DNA from: Streptomyces candidus
GTDB taxonomy: Bacteria; Actinomycetota; Actinomycetes; Streptomycetales; Streptomycetaceae
Assembly (NCBI RefSeq): GCF_014207445.1
Contig: NZ_JACHEM010000020.1
Coordinates: forward strand, 1 to 54,217
Reading direction: 5' to 3'
DNA: 54,217 nucleotides
Shown here: positions 1-8,178 of the stretch, in pieces
Layout: every line of letters begins with the position of its first letter
Numbering within the stretch: the first letter of the stretch is position 1
Translations under genes and position numbers: made by a program
Notes under the pieces: generated by a model
What the model saw: only the letters and a program-made list of their open reading frames with translations
Told to the model about the DNA's origin: nothing
Database searches by the model: none

Positions 1-93
1 CCCGTTCCCGCGCTGCGGCGGATCCGCGAGGGGGTGCGGCACGTCGCTGGTGAGGCGTCGCTGAGGGCCGTCGCGCTGGCGACGGCGCTGTTC
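1..93 (+). pseudogene. Fragment of the middle of an MFS transporter, joined out of frame to the next gene
   Basis: Reading frame 1 of the first 93 bases gives a stretch containing RRIREGVRHV and RAVALATALF. This looks like the central loop plus the start of TM7 of a DHA-type MFS exporter. The equivalent segment occurs again inside the following gene (LRKDVAEGLRFVLGHPLLR, near base 630). At about base 92 the protein-like signal switches to frame 2 and to the N-terminal region of an MFS protein (STLVALPLVAV). The upstream part of this fragment lies outside the window. I read it as the remnant of a second MFS gene fused to the next one by a deletion, or as an assembly misjoin. Confidence 0.5.
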
Positions 94-151
94 CACCCTC
101 GTCGCGCTGCCGCTCGTCGCCGTCCTCGAACTCCGGGCCCCCGCCTTCCAG

Positions 152-1243
152 GTGGGCCTGCTGACGGCCGCCGAGACGGCCGCGTTCCTGCTCATCGGCC
201 TGCCCGCCGGCGCGTGGGTGGACCGGATGCGCAAGCGCACGCTGATGATCCGGGCCGACGTGGTGCGTGCCGTCGCGATGGCGAGCGTGCCGCTGGCCGG
301 GTTCGCGGGCGCACTGACGATGTATCAGCTCTACCTGGTGGCGCTGGTCACCGGTGCGGCGACGGTGTTCTTCGACGTCGCACACCAGAGCTATCTGCCC
401 CAACTCCTGTCCAAGGAACAGCTGGTGGCCGGCAACGGAGCCCTGGAGACGGTGCGCTCGTCCGCCCAGGTCACCGGCCCCGGCCTGGGCGGTGGGCTGG
501 TGCAACTCGTCGGGGCGCATCTGGCGATCGTGGCCGACGCGATCGGCTACCTGCTGTCGGCCCTGTTCCTGCTGGCGATACGGCAGCCGGAGAGCAAACC
601 CGAACCGGTTCCCGGCGCGTCGCTGCGCAAGGACGTCGCCGAGGGGCTGCGCTTCGTGCTGGGCCATCCGCTGCTGCGGGTCATCGCCGGGGCAACCGGT
701 CTGGGCAACTTCTTCAGTGCGATGCTGATGGCCACGCAGACCGTCTTCCTGGTGCGGGTCCTCGACCTCCAGCCCGGGGTCGTGGGGCTGATGCTGTCGG
801 CGTCGGCCGTCGGCGGCCTCGCCGGCGCGCTGTGCGCGGGCCGGCTCGCCCGGCGGTTCGGGCACGCCCGGATCATCTGGCTGGCGTCGCTGGTCTCGGC
901 GCCGTTCGCGCTGCTGTGGCCACTCGCGGGCAAGGGCGCCGCCGCGGCACTGTTCGCGGTGGCCTCCGCGGCGGTCTTCTTCGGTGCGGTCGTCTACAAC
1001 GTCGCCCAGGTGAGTTTCCGTCAGACCCTCTGCCCGCCGCGCCTGTTGGGACGGATGAACGCCACCCTGCGGTTCCTGATGTGGGGCTCGCTGCCGCTGG
1101 GCGCGCTCGTCGGCGGAGGCGTCGCGGACGCTCTGGGCGCGCGCGCCGCGCTGTGGGTGTGCGCGGTGGGCTTCCTCCTCGTACCGCTGCCACTGCTGCT
1201 GTCCCCGCTGCGCTCCATGCGGGACCTGCCGGACGCCGACTGA
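152..1243 (+). CDS. MFS transporter, EntS-like exporter, N-terminus damaged
   Basis: This is a major facilitator superfamily protein of the enterobactin-exporter type, expected in the cytoplasmic membrane and plausibly exporting the peptide made by the genes that follow. The family loop after TM2 is clear (GAWVDRMRKR), there are about ten remaining hydrophobic segments, and the protein ends at an acidic tail. The GTG at 152 is only the first available start. Homology-like sequence continues upstream in the same frame to about base 92 (STLVALPLVAV), where it stops abruptly; frame 2 has a TGA at 62 and no start between. The usual first 20-30 residues are therefore missing and the gene may be non-functional. 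It lies 69 nt before the condensation-like gene, on the same strand, in the likely NRPS operon. The family call is firm; function and intactness are not. Confidence 0.7.
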   Translation: MGLLTAAETAAFLLIGLPAGAWVDRMRKRTLMIRADVVRAVAMASVPLAGFAGALTMYQLYLVALVTGAATVFFDVAHQSYLPQLLSKEQLVAGNGALETVRSSAQVTGPGLGGGLVQLVGAHLAIVADAIGYLLSALFLLAIRQPESKPEPVPGASLRKDVAEGLRFVLGHPLLRVIAGATGLGNFFSAMLMATQTVFLVRVLDLQPGVVGLMLSASAVGGLAGALCAGRLARRFGHARIIWLASLVSAPFALLWPLAGKGAAAALFAVASAAVFFGAVVYNVAQVSFRQTLCPPRLLGRMNATLRFLMWGSLPLGALVGGGVADALGARAALWVCAVGFLLVPLPLLLSPLRSMRDLPDAD

Positions 1244-1312
1244 CCGGTCCGCCCCCTGGCAGGGCCCGCCCCGCTTTTCCACGGTCAGAGAAACGAACCA
1301 AGAGAGGACCTC

Positions 1313-2617
1313 GTGCACTCCAGCATCACCGGTCGGCGTCCGAGCATCACCGGCCAGTACCTGAACCGCTACCAGCGTCTCGCCGCGAGCACCGGGGGCG
1401 AGGGCGCGGACCTGCTCCCCGTCACCGGTGCGCAGCGCCGCTTCGTCCTGGTGCGGGCCATGGATCCGGCAGGCCGCCCGGACACCGTTCCGATGTTCTT
1501 CGCGTTCCCGCGCGGCACGGTGGACACCGGGCGGCTGCAGGCCGCCGCCGAGTGCCTCGCCGCCCGCCACCCCGCGCTGCGCTCCCGCGCCTGCGTCCTC
1601 AGGGGTACTCCGGTGCTTCGCCAGGCGGACCCCGGCATACCGGTGGAGCACGTGCGCCGGTCGCCCGGCGAGGACGTCCACGACGCGCTGCGCCGTGCCG
1701 TGGGCGCGTGGCCGTCCGACGGCCCTCCGCTGCGTCTGTACCTCGCGGAGGACGGCGTCGAAGAGGTGCTCGCGGTGGTGCTGGACCACGCCGCCTGCGA
1801 CGGCCAGTCGCTGGCCCGCATCGTCGAGGAGCTGGGCGACGCCTACCGGGAGCGCCTCGGGCCGCTGGACCCGTCGGCCGCCGAGGTGGCCTCGCACCTC
1901 GCCGACTACCGGGAGGCGGTCCTGCTCCAGTTGGAGGCCGAGCGCAGGGCGAGCACGCCGGACGCGCTCGCGTACTGGGGCGAGCGGCTTCGTACGGTGC
2001 AGGAGCGCGCGGCCAAGCCCGACACGTCCGCCCGGACCCCCACGGGCGCCGCCGGACTCACGCTCCGCGCGGACCCGTTGGGCGTGCCCTTCGCCTCACT
2101 GCTCGACGCCTGCCGGGCCGCCGCCGGCGTGCTGTACGGCCCCGGGCGGGTCCCGCCGGTCGGCTACCCGTGGGGCGGGCGTCCGGCCGGGGCGCCGCCG
2201 GTGCTGGGCTGCTTCCTCAACACGGTGGTCTTCCCCGCCGCGACCGGCCCGGAGCGCCCCGCGCCCGAGGTGACGGCCACCGAGTGGTGGGACGACCTGG
2301 ACCGGGCCGACACCCCCTTCGACGAGGTCGTGCACGCCGCCCGGTCGGCGGGGGCACGCTGGTCGGGGGCGCTGGACGGGCTGCTGACCGTGGACGACGC
2401 CCGTCGCCGGCCGGCACTGCGGCTGGGCGGGGCCGCCGGACGCGAGGTGCACGTCGACGGCCGCCGGGTGCGCGCCCCGTTCGCCGTGTCGGTCGTCCAG
2501 GGCGCCGAACTGCAGGTGCGGATGGTGTGGGACCGCACGGTCCTCGCCGACGACGCCGCGCAGGACGCCTTCGCCGCGCTGGCCGGGGAGCTGCGGGTCG
2601 GTCTGCCCGTCTCCTGA
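1313..2617 (+). CDS. Stand-alone condensation-domain-like protein of an NRPS pathway
   Basis: A 434-aa free-standing member of the NRPS condensation / acyltransferase superfamily. The GTG start has a good ribosome site (AGAGAGGA) just upstream. The N-terminal LLPVTGAQRRF corresponds to core C1, and the catalytic motif HHxxxDG appears as DHAACDG near residues 158-164: the first His is replaced by Asp, while the second (catalytic) His, Asp and Gly are kept. A later CFLNTVVFP segment matches the region around core C5 (FVNT). No A or PCP domain is attached. It precedes the C-A-PCP gene by 281 nt. Because two downstream proteins are A-PCP didomains with no C domain, this protein is a candidate for trans condensation. 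A starter acyl-transfer or non-catalytic docking role is also possible. Confidence 0.75.
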   Translation: MHSSITGRRPSITGQYLNRYQRLAASTGGEGADLLPVTGAQRRFVLVRAMDPAGRPDTVPMFFAFPRGTVDTGRLQAAAECLAARHPALRSRACVLRGTPVLRQADPGIPVEHVRRSPGEDVHDALRRAVGAWPSDGPPLRLYLAEDGVEEVLAVVLDHAACDGQSLARIVEELGDAYRERLGPLDPSAAEVASHLADYREAVLLQLEAERRASTPDALAYWGERLRTVQERAAKPDTSARTPTGAAGLTLRADPLGVPFASLLDACRAAAGVLYGPGRVPPVGYPWGGRPAGAPPVLGCFLNTVVFPAATGPERPAPEVTATEWWDDLDRADTPFDEVVHAARSAGARWSGALDGLLTVDDARRRPALRLGGAAGREVHVDGRRVRAPFAVSVVQGAELQVRMVWDRTVLADDAAQDAFAALAGELRVGLPVS

Positions 2618-2898
2618 ACCGCCCTGCCGGGCAGCCCCGGGGTCCCTGCGGCACGGCCGCCCGCGCACCCGGCACAGCCACTGCCGTAGGACACGACCAC
2701 TCGCGCACGGCACGGCCGGTCCCGTACGACACGGCCCGTCCCGAACGCCCAGGACCATGCGACGTCCGGTCCCCCGAAACGACTTCCGGTGCGGCCCTGC
2801 GTGATCCGCGGGCCTGCCGGTACGCCACGGGCGGCGGGCACGACCGTGCCCCCGCCCTTTCTTCCCGCACGTCCGACCCGACAACCTCAGGGATCGCC

Positions 2899-5800
2899 AT
2901 GCTTCCTCTCTCCTCCTCGCAGGAGATCGTCTGGCTGCACGAGCAAGTGCAGCCGGGCAGCCGCGCCTACAACTTCACCGCCTCCCTCGACCTGTGGGGA
3001 ACCCTCGACGTCGACGCCCTGGAGCACGGGCTGGCCGCCACGCTGGAGCGTCATCCGGGTCTGCGCCTGGAACTGGTGCCCGTGCCCGGCGCCATGCCGG
3101 GGCAGCGGGTCGCCGACGCGTGCCCGCCCCGGCTGCGCACCGTGGACCTGAGCGGGGAGGCCCACCCGGAGAGCGCGTTCCAGACGCTGCTGCGTGCCGA
3201 GGCCGAGAGCCCGCTCGACACCTTCGAGGCGCCGCTGCTGCGCTGGACGCTGGTCAGGATGGCCGACGACCGGCACCGGCTGATCCACGTCGAGCACCAC
3301 CTGATCCACGACGGGCACTCGTTCGCGATCCTGCTGGCCGACGTCTTCGGCGTCTACCGGGCCCATGTCCTGGGCGAGAGCACGGAGTTGAAGCCCGCTT
3401 CCTCCTACGCCGACCACGTCCGTGCCCAGGCCGAACCGGCGGGGCGGGACGAGGTGATGCGTGCGGGGCTGGAGTACTGGAGCGCCGAGCTGGAGGGTGC
3501 TTCGTACGACATGCCGCTGCCGGGCCTGGCCAGGCCGGGGGTGCAACGCCGCCACCACGGCGGCCAGTTGCGGCAGTCGATCGGCGCGGACCTCGCGGAG
3601 CGGCTGCGCGCGCACGCCAAGGAGCGCGGGCTGACCCCGTTCGCCACGCTGCTCGGGCTGTTCGCGGAGCTGCTGCGGCGGCACAGCGGGCGCTCCGAGA
3701 TGGTCGTGGGGACCGCGGTGGGCAACCGTCCGCTCGGGTTCGAGGACGCGGTGGGGATGTTCGTCAACACGATCCCGCTGCGGTTGCGGCTGGACGCCGA
3801 CGCGCCCGCCGAGGACACCATGGACGAGGTGACGGACACCCTCCTGCGCGCGCTGCCGTACCAGGAGGTGCCGGTCCAGGAGCTGACGCGGGCACTCGGC
3901 CTGCACACGTCGGGTGCGGACAATCCGCTGTTCAGCGTGATGTTCAGCGCGCACGACGCCGTGCTGCCGGACCTGGAGGTGCCGGGGCTGGACATCTCCC
4001 TCTTCGAGGGGTTCAACACCGGGACGACCCGCTTCGACCTCGACGTGGTGCTGCTGCCCGACGACCGGCGCGGGGTGGGCCCCCGGCACGGGGCGGCCGG
4101 CATGACGATGGTGTGGGACTACGACGCCGATCTGTTCGGGGAGGATGTTGCCCGGCTGCTCGCAGGGCGTTTCCTCGATCTGCTGCGGGCCTACCTGGAC
4201 GCGCCCGGCACGGTGCTGGCCGAGCTGGCGCCGCCGCCCGCGGCACCCGCCGCGGAGCCGGAGGTACGTCGCTCCGCCGACCGCGACCCGCTCGATGTGC
4301 TGGCGGGCCACGACCCGTCGCTGCCCGCCGTTCTCGTCGGGGCCAGGCGGCTGACGTACGGCGAGCTGAACGAGCAGGTCGACGGCCTGGTGGACAGGCT
4401 TCGGGCCGCCGGGGTCACTGCGGGCCAACCCGTCGCGGCGGTGCTGCCGCGCGGCGTGGAGTCGGTGGTGACGCTGCTGGCCTGTCTGCGCGGCGGGGCC
4501 GTCTACTGTCCGCTGTCCCCGTCCGACCCCGCCGCCCGGCTGGAGCTGCTGCTGAACCGGCTGGGCCCGGCGATGGTCCTCACCCCCTCCGACGGCTCGG
4601 TGAAGGTACCGGACGGGCTGCCGGCGGGCGGGGTCGGTGACGCCGTCCTGCCGCCCGCCGCGCCGGCCGAGGTCCTGCCTTCGGCGGCGTACGTCATCCA
4701 CACCTCCGGCTCCACCGGCACACCGAAGCCGGTCGCGGTCGGCGGGGCCGCGCTGCGCAACCACTTGACGGGGGTGGCCGACCGGTTCGCGCTGGCGGCC
4801 GGTGACCGGGCGCTGCTGTTCGCGCAGCCTTCGTTCGACGTGGCGCTGGAGGAGGTGCTGCCTTCGCTGTGGGCGGGCGCCTGCCTGGTGGTACCGGAGT
4901 TCGAGGTGCCGACCGGCGGCGAACTGGCGCAACTCCTGGTGGACGCGCGGGTGTCGGTCGCCAATCTGCCCACGAGCTACTTCCTCGCCACCCAGGAGGA
5001 CCTGCGGTCCGTGCTGCGCGAGGGCCGCTGGGCGCCGAGGCTGCTGGTACTGGGCGGTGAGCGCATACCGGCCGACGTGATGCGGGCGTTCCTGCGGGAG
5101 ACCGGCTCGGGCAGCGGCACCGACGTACGGGTACTGAACGCGTACGGGGTGACGGAGGCGTCGATCAGCTCCACCGTGTACGAGCTGGACCCGGACGCCT
5201 TCGGCGCGGGCGCCGAGGTTCCGCTCGGCACCGAACTGCCCGGCGAGCGCGTCCACGTGCTCGACGAGGGACTGCGCCCGCTGCCGGACGGCGCGATCGG
5301 TGAACTGGCTGTCTCGGGTGCTGGATTGGCCGAGGGGTACGTCGGCAATCCGGAGGCCACGGCGAACCGTTTCGTACGGGTGCCCGCGCTCGGCGGCGAG
5401 CGCGTCTACCTCACCGGCGATCTCGGGTTCCGTGGCACGGACGGCCTGCTGCGCTTTCTGGGGCGGCGGGACAACCAGGTCAAACTGCGCGGCTACCGCA
5501 TCGAGTTGGAGGAGGTCGAGGCCGCCGCGTCCGGCGTGCTCGGCGGCCGGTCCTGCGCCGTGGTGCTCGACCGGGCGTCCGCGACGGGCGGACCGCGACT
5601 GGTGGGGTTCCTCGAAACCGCGGGGGACGAAACGGCCTGGGACGAGCAGGGGTTGCACAGCGCCCTGAGCGCGAAGCTGCCCGGAGCGCTCGTGCCCGCG
5701 CTCTGGGTGCGGCTCGACACCATGCCGACCCTCCCGGGCGGCAAGCCGAACCGGGCCGCGCTGACGAAGCTGGCCGCCGAGGTGGAGCAGCCCGCGCGGG

Positions 5801-6099
5801 CCGACGAGCCGTCGGGCGACGGGCACAACGCGCTGCCCGACCTGGCCCGGTCCGCCGACCCGGCACTGGCACTGCTCGCCGAGGGGTGGCGGGAGGTGCT
5901 GGGGCACGGCCGCTTCGAGGAGGGGTCGCACTTCTTCCGCGTCGGCGGCCACTCCCTGCTCGCCGCTCAGCTCGCGGCCTGGCTGGAGCCGCACCTCGGC
6001 GACCGGCCGCCGCTGCGGGTGCTCTTCCGCAACCCGGTCTTCGCCGATCAGGCCCGCGCGCTCGCCGCCACCGCCGCCGCCAAGCCGACGGAGTCGTGA
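2899..6099 (+). CDS. NRPS module, C-A-PCP
   Basis: A 1066-aa single-module nonribosomal peptide synthetase. The start is the ATG of MLPLSSSQEIVW, with AGGGA upstream; the open frame extends farther 5', but that part has no protein-like signal. Condensation domain: about residues 1-440, with HHLIHDG at 133-139. Adenylation domain: about 470-960, with A3 HTSGSTGTPKP near 600, A5 AYGVTEAS near 748, A7 YLTGDLG, A8 KLRGYRIELEE near 865 and A10 GGKPNRAAL near 945, which keeps the Lys. Carrier domain: GGHSLLA near 1016-1022 with the phosphopantetheine Ser. My manual specificity string is D-V-E-N-V-G-A-I-S-K. Its DxEN start resembles hydroxyornithine-type codes of siderophore NRPSs, but this is tentative. 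It directly precedes the first A-PCP gene. Confidence 0.9.
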   Translation: MLPLSSSQEIVWLHEQVQPGSRAYNFTASLDLWGTLDVDALEHGLAATLERHPGLRLELVPVPGAMPGQRVADACPPRLRTVDLSGEAHPESAFQTLLRAEAESPLDTFEAPLLRWTLVRMADDRHRLIHVEHHLIHDGHSFAILLADVFGVYRAHVLGESTELKPASSYADHVRAQAEPAGRDEVMRAGLEYWSAELEGASYDMPLPGLARPGVQRRHHGGQLRQSIGADLAERLRAHAKERGLTPFATLLGLFAELLRRHSGRSEMVVGTAVGNRPLGFEDAVGMFVNTIPLRLRLDADAPAEDTMDEVTDTLLRALPYQEVPVQELTRALGLHTSGADNPLFSVMFSAHDAVLPDLEVPGLDISLFEGFNTGTTRFDLDVVLLPDDRRGVGPRHGAAGMTMVWDYDADLFGEDVARLLAGRFLDLLRAYLDAPGTVLAELAPPPAAPAAEPEVRRSADRDPLDVLAGHDPSLPAVLVGARRLTYGELNEQVDGLVDRLRAAGVTAGQPVAAVLPRGVESVVTLLACLRGGAVYCPLSPSDPAARLELLLNRLGPAMVLTPSDGSVKVPDGLPAGGVGDAVLPPAAPAEVLPSAAYVIHTSGSTGTPKPVAVGGAALRNHLTGVADRFALAAGDRALLFAQPSFDVALEEVLPSLWAGACLVVPEFEVPTGGELAQLLVDARVSVANLPTSYFLATQEDLRSVLREGRWAPRLLVLGGERIPADVMRAFLRETGSGSGTDVRVLNAYGVTEASISSTVYELDPDAFGAGAEVPLGTELPGERVHVLDEGLRPLPDGAIGELAVSGAGLAEGYVGNPEATANRFVRVPALGGERVYLTGDLGFRGTDGLLRFLGRRDNQVKLRGYRIELEEVEAAASGVLGGRSCAVVLDRASATGGPRLVGFLETAGDETAWDEQGLHSALSAKLPGALVPALWVRLDTMPTLPGGKPNRAALTKLAAEVEQPARADEPSGDGHNALPDLARSADPALALLAEGWREVLGHGRFEEGSHFFRVGGHSLLAAQLAAWLEPHLGDRPPLRVLFRNPVFADQARALAATAAAKPTES

Positions 6100-6179
6100 A
6101 GATGACCGGCACCGAACCCCGTCACGGCACCGCCACCCACACCCGTACGGCGACCGACACAGTGAAGGAACGACAGGAA

Positions 6180-8114
6180 ATGACCACGAGCGTGCAGTAC
6201 GGCAGGCCCGTCGGCCCCGACCCGGTGGGGGTGCTCGCCGCCTACGAGGGGTGGGTGCGGCGCGCACCCGGATCCGCCGCGGTGACCGACGGGCCGCACT
6301 CCTGGACGTACCGGCAGATCGACGAGGCGGCCGACGCGCTCGTCCGGACGTGGGACGGGCGGGTGCGGCCGGGCGACCTGGTCGGGGTCTGCCTGGACCG
6401 TTCCGCCGCCCTCGTGGTGACCGCCGTGGCCCTGGCCAGGGTCGGCGCGGTCTATCTGCCGCTGGGGCCGCGCCCCGGTGAGCGCAGGCTCGCCGCGGTC
6501 GGCGAGGACGTCGGCGTCACCTGCCTGATCGGCGCGCCCGAGGTGCTCCCGCAGCGGCACCGGGAGGCCGGGCACCTCGCCCTGCCGCTGCCCGCCGAGG
6601 GGGTCAACGCGGCGGCCGGTGTGGTGGCGGCGTTCCTGCCGCCCGCGCCCGGCGCCCGCCCGGCCCCGTCGGGGGCGCTGTACGCCGTGCTGACCTCCGG
6701 TTCGACCGGCCGCCCGAAGGCGGTCGCCGTCGCGGAGCCCGCCCTGGCGGCGCTCCTGTCCTGGTACCGGGAGGAGACCGGTCTTAGCCCCGGCGACCGG
6801 CAGACCCTGCTGATCGGCGTCGCCTTCGACCCGCACGTCATGGAACTGTGGGCCGGACTGACCTCGGGAGCCACGCTGGTACCCGCGCCGGACGCCGTCC
6901 GCTGGGATCCCGGCGCGCTCACCGACTGGTGGCGCGACGCGGCGGTGACGGTCGCGGTCACCGCCACGCCGATGGCCGAACCGCTCCTCGACCGGCCCTG
7001 GCCACAGGACCTGACCCTGCGTCATCTCGTGGTCGGGGGCGATCGGATGCGCCGCCGGCCCGGTCCGGACGTGACCGCCGTGGTGCACAACGCGTACGGG
7101 CCCGCCGAGGCGACCGTGGTCACCACGACGCACTCCATGCGGGCCACCGACGACGACGTGCGCGAGGACGCCCCACCGCCGATCGGCCTGCCGCTGCCCG
7201 GGGTGTGCGTCCTGGTGACGGACCCCGAGGGTACGCTCGTCGCACGCGGCGAGGACGGCGAACTGTGCGTCGGCGGCCTTCAGTTGGCGATGGGTTACCT
7301 CGATGCCGCACTCACCGCGCGCCGCTTCACCGCACCTCCGGCTGCGGGCCTGCCGCCGGAGGTGGACCGCGTGTACCGCACCGGGGACCGGGTGCGGATG
7401 CGGGCCGACGGGGCACTCGAATTCCTCGGCCGTCTCGACGACCAGGTGAAGATCAGCGGTGTGCGGATCGAACCGGCCGAGGTGGAGGCCGCGTTGGAGC
7501 AGGACCCGGCGGTGCGCAGCGCGGTGGTCGTCGCCCCGCGCGACGCCGAGGGCCGCGCCCGCCTCGTCGCCTACGTGCTGCCCGTGGCCGACCGCTCCGA
7601 CGCCACCGCCGACGCGCCGGCCGCCGGCCCGTACCCGGAAAGCACCCCGGCGCACGCCCCGGACCCGGACGCGCTGCTCGCCTCGGTGCGCGCCTGGCTG
7701 CCCGAACAGGCGGTGCCGTCCGCGGTACGCGTGGTGGAGGCCTTCGCGCTGGACGCCAACGGGAAGGTGGACCGGGCGGCCCTGCTGAGGCGGGAGGCGG
7801 AGACCCAGGAGCACACGGACTCCGCGGCGACGGACGGCGCCCCGGCGCTCCCCGCCGACGCGACCGCCAACGAACGGCTCGTGCTGGAAACGGTACGCAA
7901 ACTCCTCGACCGCCCCTCGGCCGCCCTGACCGACAACTTCACCGACATCGGCGGCACTTCACTGGCCGCGGCCCGGCTGCTGACCGCCGTCGAGCGGGAG
8001 ACGGGAGTGCGGCTGCGCGCACCGGAACTGCTGCGCCAGCCGGACCTGCGGGCGGTCGTCGCCGTACTGGACAAGCGGTGCGCGGCAGCGGCGGCACGCG
8101 GCACCGGGGTCTGA
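6180..8114 (+). CDS. NRPS didomain protein, A-PCP
   Basis: A 644-aa protein with one adenylation and one carrier domain and no condensation domain. The ATG at 6180 follows AAGGAA/CAGGAA and gives MTTSVQYGRP; an upstream ATG at 6102, two bases after the previous stop, is the alternative. Core motifs: A3 TSGSTGRPKA near 172, A5 AYGPAEAT near 306, A7 YRTGDRV near 398, A8 KISGVRIEPAE near 423 and A10 DANGKVDRAAL near 525. The carrier Ser is in GGTSLAA near 592. My manual specificity string is roughly D-P-M-V-V-G-A-V-V-K; I do not recall a match. Its thioester must be used by a C domain on another polypeptide. It ends 64 nt before the next NRPS gene. Confidence 0.88.
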   Translation: MTTSVQYGRPVGPDPVGVLAAYEGWVRRAPGSAAVTDGPHSWTYRQIDEAADALVRTWDGRVRPGDLVGVCLDRSAALVVTAVALARVGAVYLPLGPRPGERRLAAVGEDVGVTCLIGAPEVLPQRHREAGHLALPLPAEGVNAAAGVVAAFLPPAPGARPAPSGALYAVLTSGSTGRPKAVAVAEPALAALLSWYREETGLSPGDRQTLLIGVAFDPHVMELWAGLTSGATLVPAPDAVRWDPGALTDWWRDAAVTVAVTATPMAEPLLDRPWPQDLTLRHLVVGGDRMRRRPGPDVTAVVHNAYGPAEATVVTTTHSMRATDDDVREDAPPPIGLPLPGVCVLVTDPEGTLVARGEDGELCVGGLQLAMGYLDAALTARRFTAPPAAGLPPEVDRVYRTGDRVRMRADGALEFLGRLDDQVKISGVRIEPAEVEAALEQDPAVRSAVVVAPRDAEGRARLVAYVLPVADRSDATADAPAAGPYPESTPAHAPDPDALLASVRAWLPEQAVPSAVRVVEAFALDANGKVDRAALLRREAETQEHTDSAATDGAPALPADATANERLVLETVRKLLDRPSAALTDNFTDIGGTSLAAARLLTAVERETGVRLRAPELLRQPDLRAVVAVLDKRCAAAAARGTGV

Positions 8115-8178
8115 GGTGACCGTCGCGCGCCGTACCGGACCCCACCGCCCACCGCACTCCGATCGGAAGGAACCTGCT

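Noticed and set aside
34..2898. A plus-strand frame open without a stop from base 34 to the end of the first NRPS gene
   Set aside because: Upstream of 2899 this frame is Arg/Pro/Gly-rich with no domain signal and overlaps two better genes in other frames. It is a GC-rich open frame, and only 2899-6099 is the gene.
2887..6267. A 1126-residue minus-strand open frame opposite the C-A-PCP gene
   Set aside because: Its composition (Gln/Arg/Gly/His/Pro) is typical of an antisense frame of a high-GC gene, and the plus strand carries all NRPS motifs.
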